This document shows, in pieces, positions 11,197 through 22,848 of a DNA stretch of 64,000 nucleotides. Each line of letters starts with the position of its first letter. Positions within the stretch are counted from its first letter, which is position 1. A program made the position numbers and the translations under genes. The notes under the pieces were generated by a model, which was not told where the DNA came from, ran no database searches, and saw only the letters and a list, made by a program, of their open reading frames with translations. The DNA comes from Diphasiastrum complanatum (Eukaryota > Streptophyta > Lycopodiopsida > Lycopodiales > Lycopodiaceae), in NCBI GenBank assembly GCA_029204225.1, contig CM055097.1:64986540-65050539 (forward strand). Reading direction: 5' to 3'.

Positions 11197-11940
11197 TACC
11201 TAAGGTTGCCATGCATTTTGATCCATTTGAGTGAAAACTATTCATCAATCTTGAGCTAGAAATTGTCAAGGCCCATTTTCCTAGCTATCTTGTTCAATTT
11301 TGGATCAAAAGAGATCAAAAGGACATTGATTGGGTCTGACCTGGTACTGTACGGAATCAGGTGCTCAGACACGTGTGAGGAACATCCAATTTCAGTTTGG
11401 GAGTTCTCTTTCATGTTTGATCCAAAAATCTTGCTAGATAGCTTGTTTTGAAGCTATTTTTGTCTAGTTTCTGATGCAATCAGTTTCATTCCATTTGGTT
11501 GAGCCAATCAAAAGTTATAAGCTTTTGAAGAGGGTTAGGTAGGGCACCTAGACCTAGGTGGACACATTTGGTTTGGTCAAAAGATTGCTTGTTTGATCCA
11601 AAATCACAGTTGAATGCTTACCAATCTCATCTATATGTGATCTAGGCACTGTTTTGAGATCTTAGCCATTTTGTTTCATGCAATATCATTGTATTTGAGT
11701 CAAATTTGGTTTCTTAGTGTATTTCACACGTGCTAAGAGTGTTTGATCCTAACTTTGCCCATACTCCATCATTTGATGTGAAGTAGATCTAGTTTTGGAG
11801 AGATTGAGATAGCTAGTGAGAATCATCTCACAGTTTGTTGCAAGATCTTGCATAGGAGATGGTAGCACACCATTATTGGATCCTATAGTGAGAGAGAAGC
11901 AACATTTTTTGTTCATCACTTTTATTTATCTCCACTTTAC

Positions 11941-14493
11941 ATGACTTCAATGAGTTCATACTTGTTGCAACCAAGTGAGAGATTGTCTACTTCCAATTAT
12001 TCAATATGGAAGTTGAGGATGGAGTCCATCTTGATACTCCAAGATGTGATGGACATTGTACTTGGGATTGAGGAGGAGCCTCAAGTCCTTCAAGAAGTAC
12101 AAAAATACAAGAAGAGAGCTAGGATGGCTCTCCACTACATTAAGATGAATGTCTCTAATGAGATATTGAGGGAGATTGGTGATTGTTCTACATCCAAGGA
12201 AGCTTGGAATTGTCTCAAGTCCATCTATGAGGCTAAGAACACCTCTAGGCTCCTCACTCTTAGAAATCAAATATTCCAAAGTAGTCAAAAGAGTGATGAG
12301 AGTGCATCTAATTATGTTTTGAGAGTCAAGGATATTCATAGGGAGCTTGCATGTATTGGTGACTCAATCAATCAAAGTGAGCTAGTCCAAGTCATTCTCA
12401 ATGGCTTGAGAGATGAATATGACAACCTTGTCCAATCCTATGCCATTAAGGAGGAGCTACCAAGTTTGGAGGCCCTTCAAAGTGTGCTTATTTCTGAAGA
12501 ATCAAGACAAGAGTACAAACTCTTGAGGATGGACAAGCTATCACTCAATCATGATGATGGCAAAGTCCTATTTGCCAAGAACAAAGAGAGGAGTAAGAAG
12601 CAACACCATCACTTCTCTAATGACAAGGAGGAGGATACCTCTCATGCTTCTAATTCAAATCTCAAGAAGAAGATGATCAAGTGCTTTTATTGTGGCAAGA
12701 AAGGCCATTATGCCACCAATTGCTTCAAGAAGAAGAATCAACTCAATCAAGCCAACATCACCAATGAGAAAGAAGACTATATTGCAAGTGATGGAGAAGG
12801 CTCTCTTTTGGCATCAAGCTTCTCCTCTTCCACCTTCAACAAGGATGACTCATGGTATATTGATAGTGGAGCATCTTCACATATGTGTCGCTCCAAGCAC
12901 TTTTTTTCATCTATTATGCCTTATGATGGAGTCAAGAAGACCATATACTTTGCAAGTAAGCATGAGTGCAATATTGAAGGAGTAGGGATTATTCCCTTGA
13001 AGCTTGCATCTTCTAAAGATCTCTTTCTCAACAATGTTCTTTTTGTCCCAAAGCTTACAAAGAACATCTTAAGTGTTGGCCAACTTCTTGATAGTGGCTT
13101 TGATGTCAACTTCAATATTGACCATTGTGTGATTAAGAAGGATGGTGAGATCCTTGCATATGGATCAAGATTTGAAGGCATCTACAAATTTGATCCAAGT
13201 GAGAGTGCAAACTCTCTTGATGTTTCTTATATTTCCAATATTTCAAAGGAGGAGGATTACACAAGATGCACATATCTTCTCTCTTCAAGTATTATGGTGT
13301 ATGATTATTCCTTATTATTCAAAGCATATGTTGAGAAGAAATTCTCATTGAAGATCAAAGCTTTGAGGAGTATTGGAGCTCTTGAAGGAATAGCACCATA
13401 TGAAGTTTTATTCAAGATGAAGCCTAAGGTTGATCACCTTAGTGAACTTGGTAGTGCTTGCTTTGCATATATTCCCTTGGAAACAAGAAGGAAGGATGAT
13501 CCAAGCTCATGGATCATGATTGGATACTCATCCATCAAGGAGGCCTTTAGTGTCTTTACACTCTCTATTTCAAATGTGATGGTGAATAGAGATGTCATAT
13601 TGCATGAAGATTCAATCTTGGAAGTGGCCGAGATCAAGGCTTCTCAAGAAGCATCACAAGTTATCCTTTTTGAAGGTATTCAAGTTATGATGGGGCCAAT
13701 GTGTGAGGAGGAGTTTCTTCTTCATATGATTTCAAGAAGATCTTCAAGATGCATGGCCGAGTCTTTATGGCTCACCTTACATGGCAAAGAGGGGCATCTT
13801 TCATGTTGTATCTACTACAACACATTCATATATGCTTCTCTTCCTTTGCTTGAAATGCTATCCTGCTTCATTGAATTTTTTGGATCTCAAAGTTCAAGAA
13901 AAGCTATACTAGTTATGTATGATGCTTATGGTATGGACATGTTTCTTGTCATTATTGACTTAGATGTGTTTCCAATACTTTTTGAAAGCAAGATATTGTA
14001 TTGTCAAAAGTATACTCTTGGTTCTAGTAAGAACAAGATTGAGCTTGGTACTCACTTTTTTGAAAATCATGTTTTCACATGTTTTGAGGCAAATTGTAAA
14101 CTCCTCTTGAGATTAAGTGAAGCATCCAAAGTGGACACTTACATCCTTGAGAGAGTAACTAGCCTAAAAAAGATCAAGATAGTCTTTGATATCAAGATTA
14201 GATCCATCATGGATATAGTTCATTGTATGTGGACTAGTCAAGCTAGAAAGCATAATCTTGATAATCATCATTGTTTCACATCTTATGATCTTGATCTCCA
14301 TGATCCTTATGAGGCTTGGAAGCCTCAGATTTCTCTATTTATGGTGCATCCATCATGCAAGTGGAACTTTCAAGGCAAAAATCATCATCAAGCATGGAGG
14401 AAGCCCATGATAATAGTGGCATATTGGTGGAGCACTCTTCAAAGGCATTGGCAAGAGATCTCTACCAAAGAGATCTTATCATGGATATGGTGA
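11941..14493 (+). CDS. Gag-protease with rearranged pol remnant (element 2)
   Basis: An 850-codon open frame. It starts MTSMSSYLLQPSERL, parallel to the gag start of element 1. Gag fills about residues 1-240, a zinc knuckle CX2CX4HX4C begins at C248, and the protease motif DSGAS begins at D308. After that the pre-integrase zinc motif and the integrase catalytic core are missing: the frame jumps from a KIKALR block straight to an APYEVLF block, which in element 1 lie on either side of the DDE core. An RRSSR...AESL block equals the linker before reverse transcriptase. The last ~220 residues have no YVDD or RNase H motif and are not recognised. That the frame stays open through so much rearranged sequence is unusual. 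The likely product is a structural Gag able to form particles. It could also be a chance-open relic. Confidence 0.8.
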   Translation: MTSMSSYLLQPSERLSTSNYSIWKLRMESILILQDVMDIVLGIEEEPQVLQEVQKYKKRARMALHYIKMNVSNEILREIGDCSTSKEAWNCLKSIYEAKNTSRLLTLRNQIFQSSQKSDESASNYVLRVKDIHRELACIGDSINQSELVQVILNGLRDEYDNLVQSYAIKEELPSLEALQSVLISEESRQEYKLLRMDKLSLNHDDGKVLFAKNKERSKKQHHHFSNDKEEDTSHASNSNLKKKMIKCFYCGKKGHYATNCFKKKNQLNQANITNEKEDYIASDGEGSLLASSFSSSTFNKDDSWYIDSGASSHMCRSKHFFSSIMPYDGVKKTIYFASKHECNIEGVGIIPLKLASSKDLFLNNVLFVPKLTKNILSVGQLLDSGFDVNFNIDHCVIKKDGEILAYGSRFEGIYKFDPSESANSLDVSYISNISKEEDYTRCTYLLSSSIMVYDYSLLFKAYVEKKFSLKIKALRSIGALEGIAPYEVLFKMKPKVDHLSELGSACFAYIPLETRRKDDPSSWIMIGYSSIKEAFSVFTLSISNVMVNRDVILHEDSILEVAEIKASQEASQVILFEGIQVMMGPMCEEEFLLHMISRRSSRCMAESLWLTLHGKEGHLSCCIYYNTFIYASLPLLEMLSCFIEFFGSQSSRKAILVMYDAYGMDMFLVIIDLDVFPILFESKILYCQKYTLGSSKNKIELGTHFFENHVFTCFEANCKLLLRLSEASKVDTYILERVTSLKKIKIVFDIKIRSIMDIVHCMWTSQARKHNLDNHHCFTSYDLDLHDPYEAWKPQISLFMVHPSCKWNFQGKNHHQAWRKPMIIVAYWWSTLQRHWQEISTKEILSWIW

Positions 14494-14619
14494 GGGTGCT
14501 GCTATGATGGATCCCTTGGCTGATCTTCACTTCTTATGCATACCAAAGGATCCACTCAAAAAGATTTACAAACTTCTCAAGTGATCTAGTACCTTTCCAA
14601 GCTACTTTTTGAGGAGGAG

Positions 14620-15429
14620 TGTGAGAAATTGGCAAAAAGCTAGCTTGGTATTTTTTTATGATAGAAGTGTGTAAGTGAATCTCACATGTGTGGAGGATGT
14701 TCCCACGTGTGGAGAATTGTAAAGTAAATCAAAATGTTTGATATAGGGGTCTCATAGAATTTCATAGTCAAGCATTTAGGTGTAGGATGTTGATAGGGTC
14801 AAATTTGGCATAGATGGCACATTATCCATTTCCACTTGTAATGCCAATATTGAGCCAAACTTGTGCCAATTAGAGTGTAGACAAGTGTCATGCTTTTGTT
14901 TGATGAAGCTTAAGAGGTCCAATAGGATTTAGAGGTGGAACCTTGTGAGGTCCAATAGAAAATTGAGGTGTGCTTGAATATAGTCCAATAGAATTTAGAG
15001 GTGCATGGATCAATGGTCCAATAGGATTAAGAGGTGGCAAAGTGTGATCCAATCATAGTTAAGCATAGTGGTAGCTCATGAATCTATTAGTATCATTGTA
15101 CTCCTCCTTTTGGATCTAATTGATTTTGAGATTGAGTGGATTTTGAGTGTCATTGAATTTCTAGCTTTCTCTCTCTACCCGAGAGCTCATGATGGTTTTT
15201 CTCTCTCTACCCGAGGAGAGCAGCTTGTTTTTACTTAGAATACTTGTGGAACACTTCCCACACGTGTGAGTGAGAGTTGGAAGTGATTGAATGCATGTAG
15301 TAGTGTGTTTTTGCCATAGGATTCAAGATTGATCTTGAATCTCAATCTAGTCTTGATCTTGGTGCATCTACACACCTTAGGAGATCACAAGTACATGTAG
15401 TGGACAGTCCACACGTGTGAAATTCAACA
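14620..15429 (+). repeat. 3' LTR of element 2, with internal minisatellite-like copies
   Basis: 810 bp from TGTGAGAAATT to AAATTCAACA. Between about 14917 and 15045 a unit like GTCCAATAGGATTTAGAGGTG recurs four times with variation, spaced 33-46 bp. CACACGTGTG is at 15259 and 15410. The GAGGAGGAG purine tract lies just upstream. Confidence 0.92.
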
Positions 15430-16474
15430 GTGAAGGCTCAGTTAGCTGAGTCTCTGATCTGACAACTAGCTTAGTGATGGCTTTCCTTCATATCTAATAC
15501 TCATAGGCGTAGTGATGCAAAGTAGTAGCAATGATGGTCAGATGTATTATAGAGGTAGCGATGTTAATAATCACATCTCTCAACTCTCTTTTGGAAATCA
15601 GCAATAATTTTTCAGTATTTTGGAAGTCAACGTTCAATACCTCGACGGCTATAATGTGATTGAATGGTTAGATGGCTCACTCATCTAGCAACGATGGTAG
15701 GCCAGGTCTCCAAATATCTTGCAAGGAAAACTGGGTTCTAACTCACTGAGATAATTAAGCACCTCATAGCCAAGACATCTCAAGCTTCCAACGGAGACAG
15801 TGAGTCAGTGGCACTCTTTAAAGCTCATTTTGAGTTTTGATTTTGAATAGAAATGTCATCATACCGAGCATGCTTCACTAGCTTTCTCTAGCTGATATCT
15901 CATTTTACATGCATCAGGCAACGATGGATTACCCTTTATGGCTCGATAGGGAGTAGCAACAAGATAGCCATACTGGATCAATCAGTGAGAAAAAGTGGTA
16001 GCTCTACATCTTTGATGGTGGAGCTGGTTATGATCTTCATTCAAACCTTAAGAGCTCTCAGTCTCACACTATTTCACAAAGAACATAACATTAAATCTAA
16101 ACCCTAAAATTTACAAAGAACATAATATTAAATCAAACTCTCCTATCTATATTTTCTTGCTCTTTCTCTCTCATGTCTCTCACACACATCCTTCTCTTCC
16201 TCTCTCATTCGCGCATAATCATAAATCACTAAGACACATATTTGTGTTTAACTACACAAAATATACAATACAAGAAAGATAGTGTACAAGAAAAAGTTAC
16301 AAAGAAAGAAATCTTAGTTGCATATAACAAAACAAAAGAATCATCCTTGGAATGAGACAAATGGAATTGATAGAGTTGAGAAGAAGCGCCAAAAGCCGAT
16401 CTCCAACAATCTCTTGCAAGAATAAAAAAAAAAAGAAAACCCTAGAAAAATGACACAGCTTAGAGAATTCGGTC
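15430..16474. other. Interrupted element or host DNA, no gene recognised
   Basis: Begins with target copy GTGAA of element 2 and so continues the spacer at 10682-10989. It contains scattered GCAACGATGG / GCAATGATGG words and a CT-rich block around 16150-16210. No coding frame is convincing. It leads into the subterminal-type array at 16475 and may be interior sequence of the CACTA-like element. Confidence 0.4.
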
Positions 16475-16616
16475 ACGGACGTCAGATTCTGACATCCGTA
16501 TTGTCCGTCGGAATCCGACGTCCGAACAGGTGATGTCATCCATTTAAAAAGTTGCAGTCTCCGAAATGGGATGTCGGATTTCGACATCTTTATTGGCCGT
16601 CGGAATCCGACGTCTG
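16475..16616. repeat. CACTA-type subterminal motif array
   Basis: Repeats GTCGGAATCCGACGTCC and diverged, partly inverted forms (GACGTCAGATTCTGACATCC, ATGTCGGATTTCGACATC) at least five times in 140 bp. The same vocabulary occurs at 3905-4340 and 50233-50600. No CACTACAAGAA terminus is present beside this array. Confidence 0.55.
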
Positions 16617-16656
16617 TAAAAGAAAAAAAAATCGACCGAAAAAAAAATTCAGGCAA

Positions 16657-17557
16657 ACTAACTTGAGCTACTTTTTAGACTTAATCTAACCTACTCTAGA
16701 GTGTATGAAAATTACCATGTTTCACCACACTACTTTGAGCTCAAGGTAAATACTTTTAATGTAAAACTATATTTCATCTTTTCACTAAGCGACTCACGTC
16801 TTATCAAAAACTAGCTTTACATGAGAGAGCGCCAAAGACGTACTTATAAAGGGTGCTAGGAATTAAGGAAGAATTTTGCACATTATCCAAGTGCCTAAAG
16901 TACATTGGGCGAAGCTAGTTATACCTTTTCAACATATGTTCTCTACTTATAGCTAGATAACTATATAATATTCATCAATTCCACTTTGTGCATCGATTTG
17001 CAAGTGCAAGATGTAAAAAAAAGGAAATTTAATGTACAATATGTCTTTGTTATTATATTCATTTAATCTTGGCTCATCTATGATATTTGTTTGCATTATC
17101 CTTATGATTGCTTTTAATTTGTAATTCCATGTGACTCATTTTTCTAACATGTGTTTTATTTGGGGATAATATTGAATTGCAACAACAGGTTCTTAATAGG
17201 ACCGATAACTTTAATTCAAAAAAATTGAGATGAATCATGTTCTCAAAAATCCAATCATGATTATTGATCAACGGTTGCAAACACATGATCAGTCAATGAG
17301 CTCCACATAGCTTATAGATTATTAGAAATGTTGAGATTCTCAATGCGAACAGGTTCAAATAGTACTTGGAGTAGCTTTTTGCAATACATCTACACATGAA
17401 TTACCTAATAGATCTTGGTATCTTGCAAGTAATTGTTTCTTGGGTCCTCCCAACACTTTTGTGTCAAATTGTCAAAACATACTCCCAAAGTTTATTATAA
17501 ATAATTTTATTTCACTAGGGTAGAATGAAATATATATAGCAAATATGACATGTAGCA
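16657..17557. other. Intergenic DNA downstream of the reductase gene
   Basis: AT-rich and without a recognisable gene. It lies 3' of the minus-strand reductase, so it should contain its 3' UTR and polyadenylation region, but no single signal stands out. Confidence 0.5.
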
Positions 17558-20500
17558 TCAAAGAAATCGGTCCAAATAGGAATCTACTGTGGTATATGTG
17601 ACTTCAGGATAAAGCTCGAAAGAATCTAGACCATTAGGACCCATGTCAAATCCATAGAGAGCTCCTTTGTAAAATATAACATGGAACGTGGCCAGATCTA
17701 CATTGACGGGAAATCCTTCATCTGCAAGAAAAGAATGTATCATACATAAATAGCAATTATTGTCTTATATAATAATAAGAATACCAAGTCTCTCCAATGA
17801 ACAAAATTTCCAAAATTGAAAAGAACACAAGCTATTAGATTTCATGAGTGATTGCAAAGGTCCTTAGTGTCCGAAAAAGCCAACATAATGTGAATATAAA
17901 TTTACTTTTTCCCAAATTTGGTTTCATGCATTTTATTGATTTATTTATTTTTTAGGACCGTGTTGTGTGTGTGTGTTGGGAGGGGGTTTGCACCCAAGGC
18001 CCATTCACATGAAGGGCCACTAAAAAATGGGATGAACTATTCAAACATAAAGTCTGCCCATTTGGACAAATGACCTTTCAATTTTCTATAAGAGTATGTT
18101 AAACCCTTAAGTTCTAGAGTACATAGGATCCATTAGGCTCATTATTATACCCCAAGAAACTATAATATGTGTGACATTTTGGAGTTTTCTAGTGAGAGGT
18201 TGGATTTTATTACTTGGCAGAAGCTACATCTAGCCAATACAAGGCTAGTTCATTGATTCATGAGATAATTAATACGCAGATTCTTGTTTGCGATGGGGGA
18301 TGCTCAAAAAACAAATGATATTGATCGTTTCCAAAATTTTGAATTTAAAAAACATTGACAGATAGATATTTATATGATTGAAGCAATTGGATTTAGCTCT
18401 AAAATTTGTTGGCATAATAGTTATTTACGACCAATATTCTTGAACAGTTATATCAAACAATATAAAGACTATAAACTTATAGCACAATTCATGCAGAAAT
18501 ATCTTGATGGGGTGAGTCCTTTGGAAATAGTTGATAACAACCTTTCTAAAATTTCCAATTATGATAAATAGATATTTATTGAATTAGAATAGTAGACTAT
18601 ATTTATTGGTTTTTTTATCATCCTCGACATATGATATTAGCAACAAAATTTTGGTAGTTAGAGAATATCGATCAACCAAAGTTTCTAATTTGAGGATTCC
18701 GATGGGAACTCTTTTGAAATTTGACCATGGTAAAATATAAAGAATATTGGAGGGAAACTCCAAGAACGTCTCCCAAACATTGATTTAGAAGTAACAAGAT
18801 ATTTTAGGTGCTTGAGGGTTTTAATTAACAATAGGTTTAAGTTGGAAGAGTTAAAAGACAATATTTGAAACTAATATGGCAATAATTTTTAGTTAATAGA
18901 TTTAGAAAATGTAAAGGTTAGGGGTGGTAGATTTTGCCAATTTTGACATTGATTAGGATGTCGAATGTGTTTGCCAACCTATTGCACTATGTAAGACATG
19001 TTGTGCATGCAAAATGTGCCATAATGCTAATCTTTACGTCAAGGAATGAGTGTGGGTTGGCTTACTATCACCTTCTGATTCAATGGGAGGCATACATAAT
19101 AAGCCAACCTACACCTATTATTTATTACATATTACAAGACAAAGTGATTCCAATAATTCACGAGATTTGCAATGCACTCTTAAGATGAAAAAAGAAACAA
19201 AGAAGAGGTTTGAGATTCAAACGAATTAAGAAAAAAACATTTACTAACTCTGAAATCAGTTTTTAGATTTTTACAAAGGAAATGGTGATGCCTCACAGAA
19301 CATATTCTGTGGGGCAAATTTTTTTTTTTAACAAATTTCTTTTATAGGCACCTTCCGGACACCGGAAGGTGCATGTAAAAAAATTTACTATTTTTTTACA
19401 TGCCCGGAAGGTGCGTGTAAAAAAAAAATACGTCAAAAAAAAAAAGAAAAAAAAAATTAAAACAGAATTCACGGGTGGGAAGGGCCGGCTCCTCGGCCCT
19501 TCCGCCCGCGGAATAGCCCGATGGCGCACAATATTCCGGGGCGGAAGGGCCTCGGAGCAGGACCTTGCCCCCAAAAAAAAAATCATAAAAAATGACACAT
19601 CATTGTAAGAATTGCTAATAGTGATATTTCACACACACGTACCTTGAATACGTTTGAGTATATCCTCCTCCGAAATAGTTGTCCTCTCTAGTGTCTTTCC
19701 AATCTTTTTCTCCCATATTTCCACCACCTCGTTTTGGGAAAGGATGTTGGCAGGTGGCCGGAGATACACAGTCTTATTGATGGTACGTGGATCATCTATT
19801 GTTTTCAAAGTGTATGTCGCAGAATCATGCTCATCCACCCATACTACTGCACAAGCACAAATGACTAGCTTACTGCCGACCCCATTTACATTTACAAGTT
19901 AGTGATTTTCAGTTAATGCTAATTGAAATCAATTAAGAATTGTGTTACTTCACTTTACAATTAACTCACGAAGTCCTTTCTACCAACAAACTTGCCCTAC
20001 TCTCTTCTCCTCCATCACTACCTCCTTGTGCTACTCTCCACAAACTCTAGACTACAACATTCCATGGCAGTCCTTAAAAAAGGCACTAATGGGAGTGAGA
20101 TGGAGTATCACTACCTCCTTGTGCTACTCTCCACAAACTCTAGACTACAGCATTCCATGGCATTCCTTAAAACATGCACTAATGGGAGTGAGATGGAGTA
20201 TCGCCTCAATTACACCAAACGTAACTATAACTATAGGTGGGGCAACTATGCCAATTAATTAAGTGACACAAGTTAGCACTAACATAACTGGTTGTTATGT
20301 TATTGTTATGTAAGCTAACTGACTTGTAAGTGGAGCATGCATAATTAATTGTCTTCTCCTATCTCTCTTAGTAGCAGTGCATCAAACCCATAAATGAGAG
20401 ACAAACCTTTTGTATTGCCATCTCCATAAATGGCGACCTTATCTCGCGGAGGTGTAAATTGGCCATACTGTGCAAGGCCAGACACGAAGAAACAGGCAAT

Positions 20501-21541
20501 GCAGTTGCTGGAGATGTAGGTGTATGGTATACCAGCTTCCTCAATGGCACGTCTGACCTGCCTTTTAATACCAAATAATAGTTTCTGCGATGGCTCTAAA
20601 GCATGGAGTACTTTATCTGGATCCGTCCCAAACTCGGAAGGAAGAAATCTCTGCTCGTTGCTCAGATTGAAGTGTTTGATCAGAGAATGAGTTTTTGATT
20701 TTAGGCCAAGGCAATTGGTCTATATTAATCTAGTAAACAGCAGTAATTCATTAATGCAGCGCAACGTTTAAGCCTGTCATTTACAGAATATCTAACATGA
20801 GCCTGCCAAATTATAAGAATCTGTTACCTTGATGGTGCCAACTTCCTTTATGGCCTCTACAAGCTTGAGTTGATCGAGCAGTTTTGATTCGGTTACGGGG
20901 GAGATCACAACGTCTACTTGCCGGAGAGCTGAGAGAAGACTTTCATAGTTCTCGAGAGATCCCTGCCATTGACATGATGAATTTTTTCAGGTGAGCTTTC
21001 AAACTATTATGTGACGAAGGCGTTCCCTCCCATGATTTTCTTGAGGACTGAAGTTTTACCACGAAACTTAAGCAATCGGTGTGTTTTCACACACAAGCTG
21101 TGGCTCTTGATTAACATTCTAGTGCGTATATAGATTAAACGTATGTTACACCAAAGCAAGCCAACCACGGGCGACATAAGCTAGTTAAGATCAACCAAAT
21201 GTTTCGTTTTCATGCCAGAAAAGTGTTCACTGTTCATAGACCAATTAGTCATTCGCTTTCTTCCCTAGGGAAACAAGCGAAATTCTAATTGCGATCCTTT
21301 TCAACAGAATTGAATTACCTCTCCTAGGGCATCTAGTAATCACATAGAAACAATATATTACCTCCACAATGATGGCACCGGAATCCTTAAATGATTGTAT
21401 TAGTGCCGTTTTGCTCTCATCAGTACCCAAAGGCGATCGTGTCAGAAGAAAAGTAGGATAACCCTGTTCCAAACTAGCCTTGGAAATGTATTGGCCTAAC
21501 CTTCCCGTTCCTCCGACTACCAACACCCTTGGCTTCGTCAT
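17558..21541 (-). CDS. Isoflavone reductase-like / PCBER-family NADPH reductase (five exons)
   Basis: Five minus-strand exons with GT/AG junctions: 21541-21362, 20962-20828, 20650-20407, 19846-19643 and 17721-17558. They sum to 927 nt, exactly 308 codons plus stop, the usual length of this family. The product begins MTKPRVLVVGGTGRLG, giving the NADPH-binding GGTGRLG at residues 10-16. RFLPSEFG follows at exon 3, the catalytic-type lysine is K134 (GIKRQVRRAIEEAG), and PYTYISSNC, YTLKTIDDPRT, ENILSQNE-like and YTTVDSYLDRFL blocks follow in family order. Phenylcoumaran benzylic ether, pinoresinol and isoflavone reductases use NADPH in the cytosol to reduce phenylpropanoid-derived substrates. The substrate cannot be read from sequence. 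Odd points: the usual VISxVGG area reads VISPVTES, and intron 4 is long (about 1.9 kb) with a hairpin-rich insert. No frameshift or stop was found. Confidence 0.9.
17722..19642 (-). other. Long intron 4 of the reductase gene
   Basis: 1921 bp between donor (CAAG/GTACGT) and acceptor (TTGCAG). It holds a GT-rich run near 17955-17980, AT-rich unassigned sequence including two short plus-strand frames of unknown identity (18374-18571, 18934-19188), and a GC-rich hairpin cluster at 19297-19590. Its size suggests at least one transposon insertion. Confidence 0.7.
19297..19590. repeat. Nested hairpins in intron 4, probable small transposon
   Basis: Contains several inverted repeats in a row: CACAGAA/TTCTGTG at about 19297, CACCTTCCGG/CCGGAAGGTG (19349-19371), CATGTAAAAAA/TTTTTTACATG, and a GC-rich pair built on AAGGGCC(G) / GGCCCTT. 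The word CCGGAAGGTGC(A/G)TGTAAAAA occurs twice. The GC-rich, foldback character differs sharply from the surrounding intron. No transposon family could be named. Confidence 0.5.
20014..20199. repeat. 93-bp tandem duplication in intron 3
   Basis: Two near-identical head-to-tail copies, beginning ATCACTACCTCC at 20014 and 20107. They differ at only a few positions, so the duplication is recent relative to the surrounding debris. Confidence 0.85.
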
Positions 21542-21640
21542 CTCTTTCTCTCTCACACGCACACGCACACAGATTCACACTCCCACACACAAATCCAACA
21601 CAAATCCAACACAAGATATATGTGCCTCAGCAATGCTCGT
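21542..21640 (-). promoter_or_regulatory. Putative core promoter / 5' leader of the reductase
   Basis: Upstream of the minus-strand start codon lies a CA-repeat leader. A TATATC-type word at 21615-21622, about 75-80 nt before the ATG, could serve as a TATA box. This rests on position and composition only. Confidence 0.3.
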
Positions 21641-21913
21641 GAGACAGAGGAGTGAATAAAGTGGAAAATTGAATGGAGAACAATGACATCTGCATCTTTA
21701 CAACTAAAAAAAGAAAAATCAACTTCGTTACCTACAATTCAAATCTGGTCGCGGAAGTACGTACTAGGCTACTCATACGATCGCTAGGCTTTTGACCTTT
21801 GAGACACAGTATATCGATAGCATCAACTTTCGGTAGCGATAGGTGGCGGGCCGAGACTGTGTTTCTATTCTGGTGATGGATGGATGGATGGGGACTCCAT
21901 ACCTTCCGCATTA

Positions 21914-22088
21914 TAGTGACTGAATATCGACTATGCTTCCAGCACGAGTTACTTATATACATATGTGAAGGATGAAGCTCACCAAGTCAAGTTAATGTAC
22001 TTGCCTAACGGGGATCCATCTCAGTCATTTCCATTTGGTTTTATGTGGTGGGTAGTGACTGAATATCGACTATGCTTCCAACACGAGT

Positions 22089-22126
<38 letters not shown>

Positions 22127-22226
22127 TGTGTGTGTGAAGGATGAAGCTCCCCAAGTCAAGTTAATGTACTTGCGTAAGGGGGATCCATCTCAAAGTCATT
22201 TCCATTTGGTTTTATGTGGTGGGTAG
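21914..22226. repeat. Tandem duplication upstream of the reductase, with AT microsatellite
   Basis: Unit 1 (21914-22052) and unit 2 (22053-22226) share the blocks TAGTGACTGAATATCGAC, GTGAAGGATGAAGCTC, CAAGTCAAGTTAATGTACTT and ATTTCCATTTGGTTTTATG. Unit 2 is longer mainly because a short TATATACATATG in unit 1 has become an (AT)n tract of about 33 bp (22092-22124). Confidence 0.85.
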
Positions 22227-22848
22227 TGGCCCTCTGAGTCCCAAAGTTCAACTTCCGGCCACACCATATGTTTAAAATTGTCCTTTGAAATAAGCATCTT
22301 ATTTTGATACTCTCAATGGTTCCATGTCATTTTCTGATATCAATAGATAATGGCATCTTATTTTGATAGACTCACAATGATTCCATGTCATATTATGACA
22401 TCCAACAATAATGGCTCAATAGTTATTGCTCCATTTAAGTAGTTAGACAGTGAGGATGCTCATGGAGCCACGATAATGGCAAGGTGAGAGGACAATCATT
22501 AAACCCCAAAATGTGCAAATAACCACACATTATTTCTCATAATGTTTGTCATGTGATCTTACTCTTAAGTCTATGGGTTACACCTTTAGACGACTCAGAG
22601 TCCAGATATATGTGACCCACAACCACTTTCAAAAGCTCCAAACCTTAGTCTTATGTGGAACATCGTCAACTAAAAGATAACTCCAAAAGGCCAGATGAAT
22701 GCTTATTTTGAGAGCTGAAATTTACAACCAATCAAATTTGTAGAGAAAATTAAGGTCTCATTACTATTTCCTAAGTAATGGTAGTGGTCAAACTCAATCT
22801 AGAGGATCCATTTATGCAAGATTTGAGTTGGCACACAATATGTATGTA
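22227..22848. other. Upstream intergenic DNA of the reductase
   Basis: No gene seen. A short local duplication is visible near 22290-22400, where GCATCTTATTTTGATA and TCCATGTCAT recur. Confidence 0.45.

Larger units (their letters stand above)
10990..15429 (+). mobile_element. Non-autonomous Ty1/copia element (element 2)
   Basis: A 4440-bp element flanked by the perfect duplication GTGAA (10985-10989 and 15430-15434). It has a tRNA-iMet primer site, a polypurine tract (14611-14619), an 810-bp right LTR and an internally deleted 194-bp left LTR. The only long frame keeps gag and protease but lacks the integrase core, reverse transcriptase and RNase H. It would need enzymes from a related element to move. 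The two target copies still match perfectly. Confidence 0.93.
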
